From Lachnospiraceae bacterium (GTDB taxonomy: Bacteria; Bacillota; Clostridia; Lachnospirales; Lachnospiraceae): a stretch of DNA of 6,191 bases. This document shows, one piece after another, positions 1-5,962 of this stretch. The notes below the pieces were generated by a model. It saw only the letters and a list, made by a program, of their open reading frames with translations, was not told the DNA's origin and did not search any database. The position numbers and the translations under genes are program-made. The stretch spans positions 1 through 6,191 of the forward strand of contig JAJQIE010000098.1 of NCBI GenBank assembly GCA_021199395.1. The letters run 5' to 3'. Position 1 is the stretch's first letter. Every line of letters begins with the position of its first letter.

Positions 1-1272
1 GCCTTCTTCACTCTCAATCACATCCACCTTCAGGTTCAGGACATTCGCTATGATTTTCTTCCAGAGCGGACTTTTCGCTCCGCCTCCGCAGATCTTTGTG
101 CGCTCAATCTGAATGCCAAGTGTCTTCGCCACCTCCAGCGAATCCCTGAGCGCAAACGCGACGCCCTCAAGCACCGCCTGCGTCATATCAGCCCTTGTTG
201 TATCCATTGTCATGCCAATGAACGTCGCCCGCGCGTTCGGATTGTTGTGCGGCGAGCGCTCTCCCATCAGATAGGGCAGGAAATAGACGTGATTCTCGCC
301 CAGCTTTTCAATCTGGTTCTGCTCGGCCGCATAGTCCTTTGTCCCGATGATCTCATCCATCCACCATTTATTGCAGGAAGCGGCGCTGAGCATGCAGCCC
401 ATCAGATGATAATGCCCGTCCGCATGGGCAAACGCATGCAGGGCATTGTATTTATCTACGCCAAACTCTCTGGAAGAAATGAAAATCGTACCGCTTGTAC
501 CGAGAGAAATGTTGCACTGTCCATCACCGACCGTGCCGGTGCCTACCGCCGCCGCGGCATTGTCGCCCGCGCCCGCGATTACCCTGACCGTCTCCGGAAT
601 CCCCAGCTCCGCCGCAATTCCCGGAAGCACTGTGCCAACCACCTCATAGCTCTCAAAAATACGGGCCATCTGTTCCTCTCTGATTCCGCAGATATCCAGC
701 ATTTCCTTCGACCAGCAGCGATTCTTTACATCGAACAGCAGCATACCGGACGCATCTGATACATCTGTGCAATGCACGCCGGAAAGGCGGTACGCGATAT
801 AATCCTTAGGAAGCATAATCTTCTCTATACGGGCAAAATTCTCCGGCTCATTCTTCCGCACCCAGAGTAGCTTAGGAGCCGTAAACCCTGCGAAAGCAAT
901 ATTTGCCGTATATTCAGAAAGCTTCTCACGGCCAATTTCATTGTTCAGGTAGTCGCATTCCTCCTGCGTCCGCCCATCATTCCAGAGGATCGCCGGGCGA
1001 ATGACCCGATCCTCCGCGTCCAGGATCACCAGGCCGTGCATCTGGCCGCCAAAGCTGATACCGGCCACCTGACTGCGATCACAGTCCGCAAGCAGCTCCT
1101 TCAGGCCCTCCATGGTCTGCTCATACCAGTCTCCGGGATTCTGCTCGGACCAGCCGGGATGCGGAAAATACAGCGGATATTCTCTGGAGACAATCTTCTG
1201 GATTTTCCCATCTCCCTCCATCAGCAAAAGCTTCACCGCTGATGTACCCAAATCAACACCTACATATAACAT
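1..1272 (-). CDS. xylB: Xylulokinase, C-terminally truncated by window edge
   Basis: ATP-dependent kinase of the FGGY family that converts D-xylulose to D-xylulose 5-phosphate in the cytosol, feeding the pentose phosphate pathway. The visible 424 residues begin MLYVGVDLGTSAVK, the N-terminal phosphate-binding motif of sugar kinases. They include the GGQMHG substrate-site segment (residues 75-80) typical of xylulokinases, the GAGDN motif with the likely catalytic Asp237, and the FGGY-type region MGERSPHNNPNARATF near residues 336-351. The adenosine-binding GGGAKSPLW lies at 396-404. Full-length relatives have roughly 480-510 residues, so about 60-80 are missing to the left and no stop is visible. 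The ATG at 1270-1272 is preceded by an AGGAGGA site. It lies 98 bp downstream of the lipid kinase gene on the same strand. The QMHG segment favours xylulokinase over glycerol or ribulose kinase, but substrate was not tested. Confidence 0.95.
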   Translation of the reverse strand, partial: MLYVGVDLGTSAVKLLLMEGDGKIQKIVSREYPLYFPHPGWSEQNPGDWYEQTMEGLKELLADCDRSQVAGISFGGQMHGLVILDAEDRVIRPAILWNDGRTQEECDYLNNEIGREKLSEYTANIAFAGFTAPKLLWVRKNEPENFARIEKIMLPKDYIAYRLSGVHCTDVSDASGMLLFDVKNRCWSKEMLDICGIREEQMARIFESYEVVGTVLPGIAAELGIPETVRVIAGAGDNAAAAVGTGTVGDGQCNISLGTSGTIFISSREFGVDKYNALHAFAHADGHYHLMGCMLSAASCNKWWMDEIIGTKDYAAEQNQIEKLGENHVYFLPYLMGERSPHNNPNARATFIGMTMDTTRADMTQAVLEGVAFALRDSLEVAKTLGIQIERTKICGGGAKSPLWKKIIANVLNLKVDVIESEEG

Positions 1273-1277
1273 CTTCG

Positions 1278-1284
1278 TCCTCCT
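1278..1284 (-). promoter_or_regulatory. Ribosome-binding site of xylB
   Basis: The minus strand reads AGGAGGA five bases upstream of the xylB ATG. It is a near-perfect anti-16S match and fixes the start at 1272. I see no convincing sigma-A promoter in the 98-bp gap, so xylB may depend on transcription from upstream genes. Confidence 0.8.
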
Positions 1285-1370
1285 GTTGGTTGCTTATCGT
1301 ATTTCTTATTCTCTGTTTCAGTTCTCCTGTCCTGCGCTGCATGCTTTTGCCGCCTGTCGTTTGCTGCTCC

Positions 1371-2450
1371 TCAGCCCCTGTCTTTATCTGCCGCATCCGA
1401 CAGCCGCCTCTGCTCTACGTCCGAATCCGTCTCCAACGTCTGCGGCTGCTTTTCCTCCATGCTTCCCGTCACCGCGTCCATCTCCCGCTCCTGTGCCTGA
1501 GCTTCCATGGCCTCTGCCAGCGGTTCCTCCGCTGTGACCGCCATTTCGGATGAATCCAGCTGTCCGCCCGCCATGATACCAAGTACCCGGGGCATATTTT
1601 CCAGCTCTACACACAGATGCTCTCCTCCGTCCTCGCCATCGCGCGTCCACGCGACCGGTTCCTCCGAACGCACTGTCAGATGATGCGTCTTGAAGCGGAT
1701 AATATTTTCGTTATTCTCATCGTTTACCAGAAGCGCTCCGATGGTCTTCTGCCAGTCAAACAGATCCACCGGCGTCCGCACAAGCATTACCTCAAAGAGG
1801 CCGTCATTGAGCTCGATATTTTTCCCCGGAAGCCCCTTAAAGCCGCCCACCGAATTTGAATTCGACACCATACCGTAAACAAAATCTCCGCTGCAGGAGC
1901 ATTCCTCACTCTCAATCTGAAGCGACCATGATTTCCAGCTGCCAAGCCGTTTTACGCCTTCTATAATGTAAGCCGCATGGCCAAGCACATTCTTCAGCTC
2001 CTGCTTTGTCTGATAAGACACATCCGTCAGCAGACCAAACGCAGCGACATAGACAAAGTAATCCTGCCCATTGAAGCGGCCAATGTCACACTGAAACAAT
2101 TCTCCATTTATAACTGTCTCTGCTGCACGCTCCATCTGCCGCGGAATACCGATGCTTCCCGCAAAATCATTTGTACTGCCGGCCGGGATATAGCCGATCG
2201 GTCGGTGAACGCCGCTCATCATCAGCCCTGTCACCACCTCATCCAGCGTCCCATCCCCACCGCAGCATACAACAATATCATAATCTGCCGCGCGCGTACA
2301 CGTGGTCTGTGCGGCATCCCTGGCTGCTTTGGTCGGATAGACGGTCACATCATAATCCGCCGCCGAAAATCGCTCGATAATCCGCGACAGGCTGAAACGA
2401 ATCTGGCCTTTTCCGGACTTCGGGTTGTACACAAACAACATTTTTTTCAT
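1371..2450 (-). CDS. Diacylglycerol kinase-family lipid kinase (DgkB/YegS-like) with acidic C-terminal extension
   Basis: Predicted soluble lipid kinase of the DAGK catalytic family (PF00781), which phosphorylates diacylglycerol or a related lipid at the inner face of the membrane. The 359-residue product starts MKKMLFVYNPKSGKG, the usual nucleotide-binding N-terminus. It carries GGDGT at 64-68, the P-A-G-S-T-N-D segment at 89-95 of the family fingerprint, NDG at 215-217, and DGE at 271-273, where family members have the catalytic acidic residue. Relatives are usually about 290-310 residues. Here about 50 extra residues (roughly 308-359), rich in Glu, Asp, Gln, Ala and Ser, follow the second domain and match nothing I recognise. 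The ATG at 2450 has an AAAGGTGA site at about 2458-2465. The gene sits between GH2 and xylB on one strand. Whether it is a true DgkB, a YegS-like phosphatidylglycerol kinase or another lipid kinase cannot be decided here. Confidence 0.9.
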   Translation of the reverse strand: MKKMLFVYNPKSGKGQIRFSLSRIIERFSAADYDVTVYPTKAARDAAQTTCTRAADYDIVVCCGGDGTLDEVVTGLMMSGVHRPIGYIPAGSTNDFAGSIGIPRQMERAAETVINGELFQCDIGRFNGQDYFVYVAAFGLLTDVSYQTKQELKNVLGHAAYIIEGVKRLGSWKSWSLQIESEECSCSGDFVYGMVSNSNSVGGFKGLPGKNIELNDGLFEVMLVRTPVDLFDWQKTIGALLVNDENNENIIRFKTHHLTVRSEEPVAWTRDGEDGGEHLCVELENMPRVLGIMAGGQLDSSEMAVTAEEPLAEAMEAQAQEREMDAVTGSMEEKQPQTLETDSDVEQRRLSDAADKDRG

Positions 2451-2514
2451 ATACTATCACCTTTATTGTACTACGCATGAAATAGATTCACAAGCAAATT
2501 ATTGCTGACTTTCT

Positions 2515-4314
2515 TCAATTATTAATGCTATTTTCATCCATTGCTTTGCAGACCTTCCGATCCCAGGTATACAGCCCGTTTGTTTCCTCCTCGACATCTG
2601 ACAGCTGTGTATAAACCGCGCCGGAAAGCCCCTGCTCCCGCAGACTGTGGATGGTCTTCTGCAGATCCTTCAGGCCTTCTGTAAGCTCTTCCATCGAAGC
2701 GAATTTCCGATATCCGAAAACCCCATCGCTGTAAATGTGTCCTGGCACGCTGCAGGAATATCCGCCATACTCGGAGAGGACAAAAGGCCTCCGGTCATTT
2801 TTGACCTTTAAAGGACGAAAATAATTATGTACGCTGCGGACATCGCCCCCGCCCTGATCAAACCAGCCGCTCGCATGATCGATCAGCCGTGTCGAATCCA
2901 TCTGGCGAACCTGTTTTTCCATCCTCAACGCGTCAAACTGTCCCCATCCCTCATTAAATATTGTCCAGAGAGCGATGCACGGACAATTATACAGCAATTT
3001 CACCGTCTCCTTGCATTCCTTTTCCCACTGCACCCGGTTTTCTGAACTGCTCCTGCCAAAAATCGAATAATGGTGGTCGTCCCTGACATGATCCGCGACA
3101 AACGGAAGTGCGTTCGGAAGATAACAGGTAAACAGTGCATTATTTTTCCCGCCGCCGTTTACCATGTCCTGCCATACGATCATGCCGATCCGGTCACAAT
3201 GGTAATACCAGCGCAGCGGTTCTATTTTCACATGCTTTCGGATGGTATTAAAGCCCAGTGCTTTCATATTCTGAATATCTGCCTGCATCGCCTCATCCGC
3301 CGGCGGTGTATACAGGCTCTCCGGCCAGTATCCCTGATCCAGAACTCCATTAAAAAAATAAGGTTTGTTATTCAAAAACAGCCTTGGATGCCGCTCTTCA
3401 TCCATTCCGACAGAGAATTTCCGCATCGCAAAATAACTCTCCGTCAAATCCTCTCCCGCGCGAATCTGAAGTCCATACAGGAACGGATCCTCCGGGCTCC
3501 ACGGCCGGAAGCCGGGTACCTGAAGCTCCTGCGTATATCGGCAGCCGCCCTGCGGAAATTCCCTCGCTCTCACACGGTGAGTAAAAAACTCATCCTCCCA
3601 GCACATCCGGATTTCCAGATCCGCCGGGCGCACCATGGTAAATTCCAGCCGAACCATCTGTTTGTCAAAAAGAGGAGTGATCTTCATATCTCTCAGATAG
3701 TTTTCCGGCACCCACTCCATCCATACCGTCTGCCAGATTCCGCTCTGCGCCGTGTAATACATTCCGCCCGGCTGCGTGGACTGCTTGCCGCGGCTTCTGC
3801 GATTCTCATCAGTGTCATCTCTCACCCGGACGCGCAGAATATTCTTCCCCTGCTTCACATATCCTGTCACATCCATGGAAAAAGGCAGATAACCGTTTTC
3901 ATTTCTTCCCGCCAGATGGCCGTTCCACCAGACCGTACTGCTCTGATCCACTGCTCCAAAGTGCAGAATCAGCCGTTTCCCATCCGGTATCCGCGGAAGG
4001 GAAACAATCCGCTGGTACCAGAGATACTCGCCGGGCTTTAATCGCCGTTCCACTCCGGAAAGTCTGGTCTCCGGTGAAAATGGCACCACAATATCTCCAT
4101 CCGTATGCCGCGGGCGGTTCCCCGTTCCGGTAATCGCATACTGCCATGTGCCATTCAGGCAGATCCAGTCCTTTCTGCGAAGCTGAGGACGTGGATATTC
4201 CGGTAAAACGCGTTCCGGATCCATCTTTTCTCCCCACGAGGTAGTCAGTTGAAATTTTTTTGTTTTCCGGGGACGCCCCGGCTGCAATGTTTCCAGAGCA
4301 TCAGACAGACGCAC
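2515..4314 (-). CDS. Glycoside hydrolase family 2 protein (beta-galactosidase/beta-glucuronidase-like), cytosolic
   Basis: Retaining glycoside hydrolase with the GH2 three-domain core in 599 residues. A sugar-binding jelly-roll domain spans about 35-200 (LNGTWQYAI near 53-61; SGIWQTVWMEWVP near 191-203). A short immunoglobulin-like domain spans about 205-305, and a TIM barrel runs from about 310 to the end. The acid/base is likely Glu455 in NEGWGQF (454-460) and the nucleophile Glu515 in LSEYGG (513-518). There is no signal peptide or membrane segment, so it probably acts on imported oligosaccharides or glycosides. It lacks the extra C-terminal domains of LacZ-size enzymes. The NEGWGQ branch of GH2 covers several activities, so the substrate is open. 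The start is GTG at 4314, chosen because of the strong AAAGGAGG just upstream; ATG at residue 31 (4224) is a weaker alternative. The lipid kinase starts 64 bp downstream. Confidence 0.93.
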   Translation of the reverse strand: MRLSDALETLQPGRPRKTKKFQLTTSWGEKMDPERVLPEYPRPQLRRKDWICLNGTWQYAITGTGNRPRHTDGDIVVPFSPETRLSGVERRLKPGEYLWYQRIVSLPRIPDGKRLILHFGAVDQSSTVWWNGHLAGRNENGYLPFSMDVTGYVKQGKNILRVRVRDDTDENRRSRGKQSTQPGGMYYTAQSGIWQTVWMEWVPENYLRDMKITPLFDKQMVRLEFTMVRPADLEIRMCWEDEFFTHRVRAREFPQGGCRYTQELQVPGFRPWSPEDPFLYGLQIRAGEDLTESYFAMRKFSVGMDEERHPRLFLNNKPYFFNGVLDQGYWPESLYTPPADEAMQADIQNMKALGFNTIRKHVKIEPLRWYYHCDRIGMIVWQDMVNGGGKNNALFTCYLPNALPFVADHVRDDHHYSIFGRSSSENRVQWEKECKETVKLLYNCPCIALWTIFNEGWGQFDALRMEKQVRQMDSTRLIDHASGWFDQGGGDVRSVHNYFRPLKVKNDRRPFVLSEYGGYSCSVPGHIYSDGVFGYRKFASMEELTEGLKDLQKTIHSLREQGLSGAVYTQLSDVEEETNGLYTWDRKVCKAMDENSINN

Positions 4315-4323
4315 CGTCTTCCC

Positions 4324-4331
4324 CCTCCTTT
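4324..4331 (-). promoter_or_regulatory. Strong ribosome-binding site deciding the GTG start of the GH2 gene
   Basis: The minus strand reads AAAGGAGG, followed by GGGAAGACG and the GTG codon at 4314-4312. Spacing and match are close to ideal, so the non-ATG start is supported over the internal ATG at 4224, which has only a GGGGAG in front of it. Confidence 0.75.
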
Positions 4332-4413
4332 CGCGCCACTGCTTGCCTGATCGGATGTGACGCAGCCTTTTACCTCATGCCTGCCTGTGCGTGGCACGCC
4401 CGGCGCAAGTCGG

Positions 4414-4469
4414 AAAAATTCCTTACGCGCCACTGCATATACGTAAGGCTGGCGCTATATGCGCCAGCC
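4414..4469 (-). terminator. Hairpin cluster downstream of the DUF1858 gene: terminator or attenuator in the GH2 leader
   Basis: Read on the minus strand, a 9-bp GC-rich hairpin GGCTGGCGC-ATATA-GCGCCAGCC spans 4469-4447. It is overlapped by a second inverted repeat CCTTACG (4448-4442) / CGTAAGG (4427-4421), which is followed at once by AATTTTT (4420-4414), the layout of an intrinsic terminator. The two stems share two bases and cannot form together in full. The simplest reading is a terminator for the DUF1858 gene. Because it also lies about 100 bp ahead of the GH2 start, it could act as an attenuator. The second stem has only 7 bp and a 14-nt loop, so terminator strength is uncertain. Confidence 0.5.
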
Positions 4470-4513
4470 CCTATACACATCCTCTCATCCGCATTTTCAG
4501 GACTGACTCAAGA

Positions 4514-4726
4514 TCAGCTCTGCAGCGCCTGCAGATACGCATTCAGTCTGGTCAGCAGCAAATCCAGATCAATACCATGCACCATTGCGGCTTCCTCCAG
4601 AGATTCCATCTGAGACGCCGGGCATCCGATGCAATGCATTCCTCCTGCCATAAGAACCGGGCCAAGTCCTGAATTAATCTCAAGAATCTCCCCAATTGTC
4701 ATGTCCTTCGTAATCGTATCCGGCAT
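4514..4726 (-). CDS. DUF1858 / redox-disulfide domain protein
   Basis: A 70-residue protein that appears to be a single DUF1858 domain, the family also described as a hybrid-cluster-protein-associated redox disulfide domain (TIGR03980). It opens with the usual [25 protein letters not shown] helix and has the conserved [10 protein letters not shown] motif with Cys32 and Cys35 (CxxC), then the [13 protein letters not shown] helix. The family is common in anaerobes; a thiol-redox or metal-related role is suggested by the cysteine pair, but the biochemical function is not established. The ATG at 4726 has AGGAGGA seven bases upstream. It is divergent from the ferredoxin gene, with 244 bp between the starts, and upstream of the GH2 gene on the same strand. 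No hybrid cluster protein gene lies in the window. Confidence 0.9.
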   Translation of the reverse strand: MPDTITKDMTIGEILEINSGLGPVLMAGGMHCIGCPASQMESLEEAAMVHGIDLDLLLTRLNAYLQALQS

Positions 4727-4733
4727 TTTATTT

Positions 4734-4740
4734 TCCTCCT
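4734..4740 (-). promoter_or_regulatory. Ribosome-binding site of the DUF1858 gene
   Basis: The minus strand reads AGGAGGA, seven bases before the ATG at 4726, which fixes the start of this small gene. Confidence 0.8.
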
Positions 4741-4786
4741 GTTTATTTATTGAGAATTATTGAGAAACTTTTTCCCAGCCGCGTTT

Positions 4787-4815
4787 ATTATAATATGAAT
4801 CAGAAAAATATGCAA
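4787..4815 (-). promoter_or_regulatory. Candidate sigma-A promoter for the DUF1858 gene
   Basis: On the minus strand a perfect TATAAT (4792-4787) lies 17 bp downstream of TTGCAT (4815-4810). The predicted transcript would have a leader of about 50 nt. That leader contains an exact tandem TTATTGAGAA (plus-strand reading) at 4747-4766. The -35 is a partial match only. Confidence 0.5.
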
Positions 4816-4879
4816 TAGTAACCAGGCGGCTTCTATTTTACTGTTTTTACAAAAATACATCCTAATTTCGAGTTTTGAC

Positions 4880-4908
4880 TTGTCTAGTCTGGCGTTTTGT
4901 ATTAGAAT
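4880..4908 (+). promoter_or_regulatory. Candidate sigma-A promoter for the ferredoxin gene
   Basis: TTGTCT (4880-4885) and TAGAAT (4903-4908) are separated by 17 bp. An overlapping TTGACT at 4875-4880 is a better -35 match, but its spacing to TAGAAT is 22 bp. Initiation near 4915 would give a leader of about 55 nt. A short GACT-n5-AGTC inverted repeat (4877-4889) overlaps the -35 area, but it is too short to call an operator. Confidence 0.5.
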
Positions 4909-4955
4909 ATAGCAAAGATTCCTAAGGGGTCTTCCTATTACATTATTCATTCTAA

Positions 4956-4962
4956 AAGGAGG
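4956..4962 (+). promoter_or_regulatory. Ribosome-binding site of the ferredoxin gene
   Basis: AAGGAGG lies eight bases before the ATG at 4971, an ideal arrangement consistent with a highly translated small protein. Confidence 0.85.
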
Positions 4963-4970
4963 AAAATATC

Positions 4971-5141
4971 ATGGCATATGTAATTTCTGATGAGTGTGTA
5001 GCTTGCGGAACATGCGCAGGTGAGTGCCCGGCTGACGCTATCTCCGAAGGCGATGGCAAGTATGTTATTGATCCGGATGTCTGTCTGGAGTGCGGTACCT
5101 GTGAAGCAGCGTGCCCGACAGGAGCTATCTCCGCTGAATAA
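4971..5141 (+). CDS. Clostridial-type 2[4Fe-4S] ferredoxin
   Basis: A 56-residue soluble electron carrier beginning MAYVISDECVACGTC and ending GAISAE. Two complete cluster motifs are present: C9-x2-C12-x2-C15-x3-C19-P and C38-x2-C41-x2-C44-x3-C48-P. The sequence shows the internal pseudo-twofold symmetry of the family (ECPADAIS against ACPTGAIS) and the classic length of about 55 residues. The family passes low-potential electrons between enzymes such as pyruvate:ferredoxin oxidoreductase, hydrogenases and Rnf. It is the only plus-strand gene in the window, with its own promoter and ribosome-binding site, and it is followed by a hairpin 20 bp after the stop. The partners are not visible here. 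Identification is very secure from the cysteine spacing. Confidence 0.97.
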   Translation: MAYVISDECVACGTCAGECPADAISEGDGKYVIDPDVCLECGTCEAACPTGAISAE

Positions 5142-5151
5142 GTTCAAAAAT

Positions 5152-5200
5152 CTTACAAAATGGGCAGGAGGCTGTTTCGTCTCCTGCCCGTCTGCGTAAG
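5152..5200. terminator. Hairpin between convergent ferredoxin and MerR-like genes, probable bidirectional terminator
   Basis: A 9-bp stem GGGCAGGAG (5162-5170) / CTCCTGCCC (5181-5189) can be extended inward by a G-T and a C-G pair, leaving a 6-nt loop. Outer arms CTTAC (5152-5156) / GTAAG (5196-5200) also match. Read on the minus strand, the hairpin is followed by ATTTTGTAAGATTTTT, a fair T-rich tail for the MerR-like gene. On the plus strand no T tract follows, so termination of the ferredoxin transcript may rely on stem strength alone. Confidence 0.65.
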
Positions 5201-5203
5201 ATG

Positions 5204-5962
5204 TCATATGGCCTCGTTTATTGCATTTCTTAATCGTTTTAACAGACCTGCCCTGGCGTTTTTCGCCGCAACATTCCTTTTTGCCGCAGAAGCTGCCGCT
5301 TCCCGCCTTGCGGTTTCCTGCTGAACCTGTATGTAAAAATCCTCCAGTTCATCGCGAATCATCCGGGCAAAATCCCGCTCCAGCTTCTCATTCTGCTCCG
5401 CGACTGTTTCACTGATCAGATTGCGCAGCATCGACTCAAAGCGCAGATAATTGTCTGCTTCCGCAGCCGGGATGACCTCATATTCCGCCTCAGCATCCTC
5501 CTGCCGTATGCCCTCGTATGCGTTTTCTTCGGTTTCCTCCCGTATGTCTTCGTATACGGTTCCTTCGCTTTCCTCCCGTATGTCCTTGTATGCGATTCCT
5601 TCCGTTCCCTGCCGCACACCCTCGTATTCAGCCTCTTCGCTTTCCTCCCGCACGCCTCCGTATTCTGTCCGCGAGGGTCCTTCCTTTTCATGCAGCAGAC
5701 TCTCAAGCCCCAGCTCATTCCCCGAATTCTCAAGCAGCAGACGGATCGCTTTCAGTTGAATTCCTTTCTCTTTCAGTTCTTTTACCCATTGAAATGTAGC
5801 GATATCCTCCTCACTGTAAATACGATGTCCCTGAGCCGTCCGTCTGATCGTCAGATGAAGCTCATCCTCCCAATACCGCAATACATGCGAAGGCACGCCG
5901 CTTTTCTGCACCGCCTCCGACACTGAATAATCCTTCCATCCCGTGTTCTCATTTTCCTTCAT
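5204..5962 (-). CDS. MerR-type HTH DNA-binding protein with 12-residue tandem repeats and C-terminal coiled coil
   Basis: A 252-residue protein. Residues about 11-78 form a MerR winged-helix domain: YSVSEAVQKSGVPSHVLRYW holds the recognition helix region, GHRIYSEEDI is the wing, and KELKEKGIQLKAIRLLL is the following helix. Residues 101-160 are five 12-residue repeats starting with Tyr101, 113, 125, 137 and 149, with a degenerate sixth at Tyr161, of the form Y-[EGK]-[GD]-[VI]-R-[EQ] followed by acidic residues. Residues about 172-224 look like a coiled coil, ending in a basic tail (KR at 228-229, KRLR at 242-245). There is no cysteine or recognisable ligand domain, so it is unlikely to be a metal or redox sensor. 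The HTH plus coiled coil resembles nucleoid or chromosome-anchoring proteins such as RacA as much as a classic regulator; this is inference. It lies 94 bp downstream of dnaB. ATG at 5962 has GGGGGAG seven bases upstream. Confidence 0.85.
   Translation of the reverse strand: MKENENTGWKDYSVSEAVQKSGVPSHVLRYWEDELHLTIRRTAQGHRIYSEEDIATFQWVKELKEKGIQLKAIRLLLENSGNELGLESLLHEKEGPSRTEYGGVREESEEAEYEGVRQGTEGIAYKDIREESEGTVYEDIREETEENAYEGIRQEDAEAEYEVIPAAEADNYLRFESMLRNLISETVAEQNEKLERDFARMIRDELEDFYIQVQQETARREAAASAAKRNVAAKNARAGLLKRLRNAINEAI
5480..5659 (-). repeat. Five tandem in-frame 36-bp repeats within the MerR-like gene
   Basis: Units begin at 5480, 5516, 5552, 5588 and 5624 (plus-strand reading, each starting GTAT or ATAT), with a decayed sixth from 5660. 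The period is exactly 36 bp throughout. The units at 5516 and 5552 agree at 30 of 36 positions; others are more diverged. Since 36 is a multiple of three, gain or loss of a unit would keep the reading frame. Confidence 0.92.

Larger units (their letters stand above)
4315..4513 (-). other. 199-bp non-coding interval ahead of the GH2 gene
   Basis: No gene is supported here. It holds the hairpin cluster at 4414-4469, a small palindrome GCGTGGCACGC at 4389-4399, and an 11-bp direct repeat CGCGCCACTGC at 4332-4342 and 4426-4436, the first copy touching the Shine-Dalgarno of the GH2 gene. I find no convincing -35/-10 pair for GH2, so transcription may enter from the DUF1858 promoter or from a promoter not recognisable by eye. 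Confidence 0.55.

Noticed and set aside
247..759. 170-codon plus-strand open frame
   Set aside because: Antisense to xylB, which translates without interruption and with all family motifs.
1384..1650. Gly/Arg-rich 88-codon minus-strand frame
   Set aside because: It is a shifted reading of the lipid kinase gene's high-GC 3' end and has no independent start signal.
2465..2470. TACAAT on the minus strand as a -10 for the lipid kinase gene
   Set aside because: Initiation from it would start at or inside the ribosome-binding site, and no -35 is found at the right spacing.
3070..4041. 323-codon open frame on the plus strand
   Set aside because: It is antisense to the GH2 catalytic gene, whose motifs are intact, and its translation shows no recognisable domain or ribosome-binding site.
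4260..4672. Plus-strand frames over the GH2 leader and DUF1858 gene
   Set aside because: They cross the hairpin cluster and lie antisense to the DUF1858 gene, with no ribosome-binding site or familiar domain.
4947..5207. 86-codon minus-strand frame overlapping the end of the MerR-like gene by 4 bp (ATGA), as in translational coupling
   Set aside because: It runs antisense through the hairpin terminator and the whole ferredoxin gene, which has clear cysteine motifs. The overlap is fortuitous.
5480..5659. Possible CRISPR array because of the 36-bp period
   Set aside because: The units abut directly with no unique spacers, they are diverged, and they lie in frame inside a coding gene.
5451..5799. 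Long open frames on both strands across the repeat region of the MerR-like gene, with repetitive Ser/Arg/Pro-rich translations
   Set aside because: A 36-bp unit without stops in other frames stays open when repeated. These frames have no ribosome-binding site and only the minus-strand frame encodes an HTH domain.
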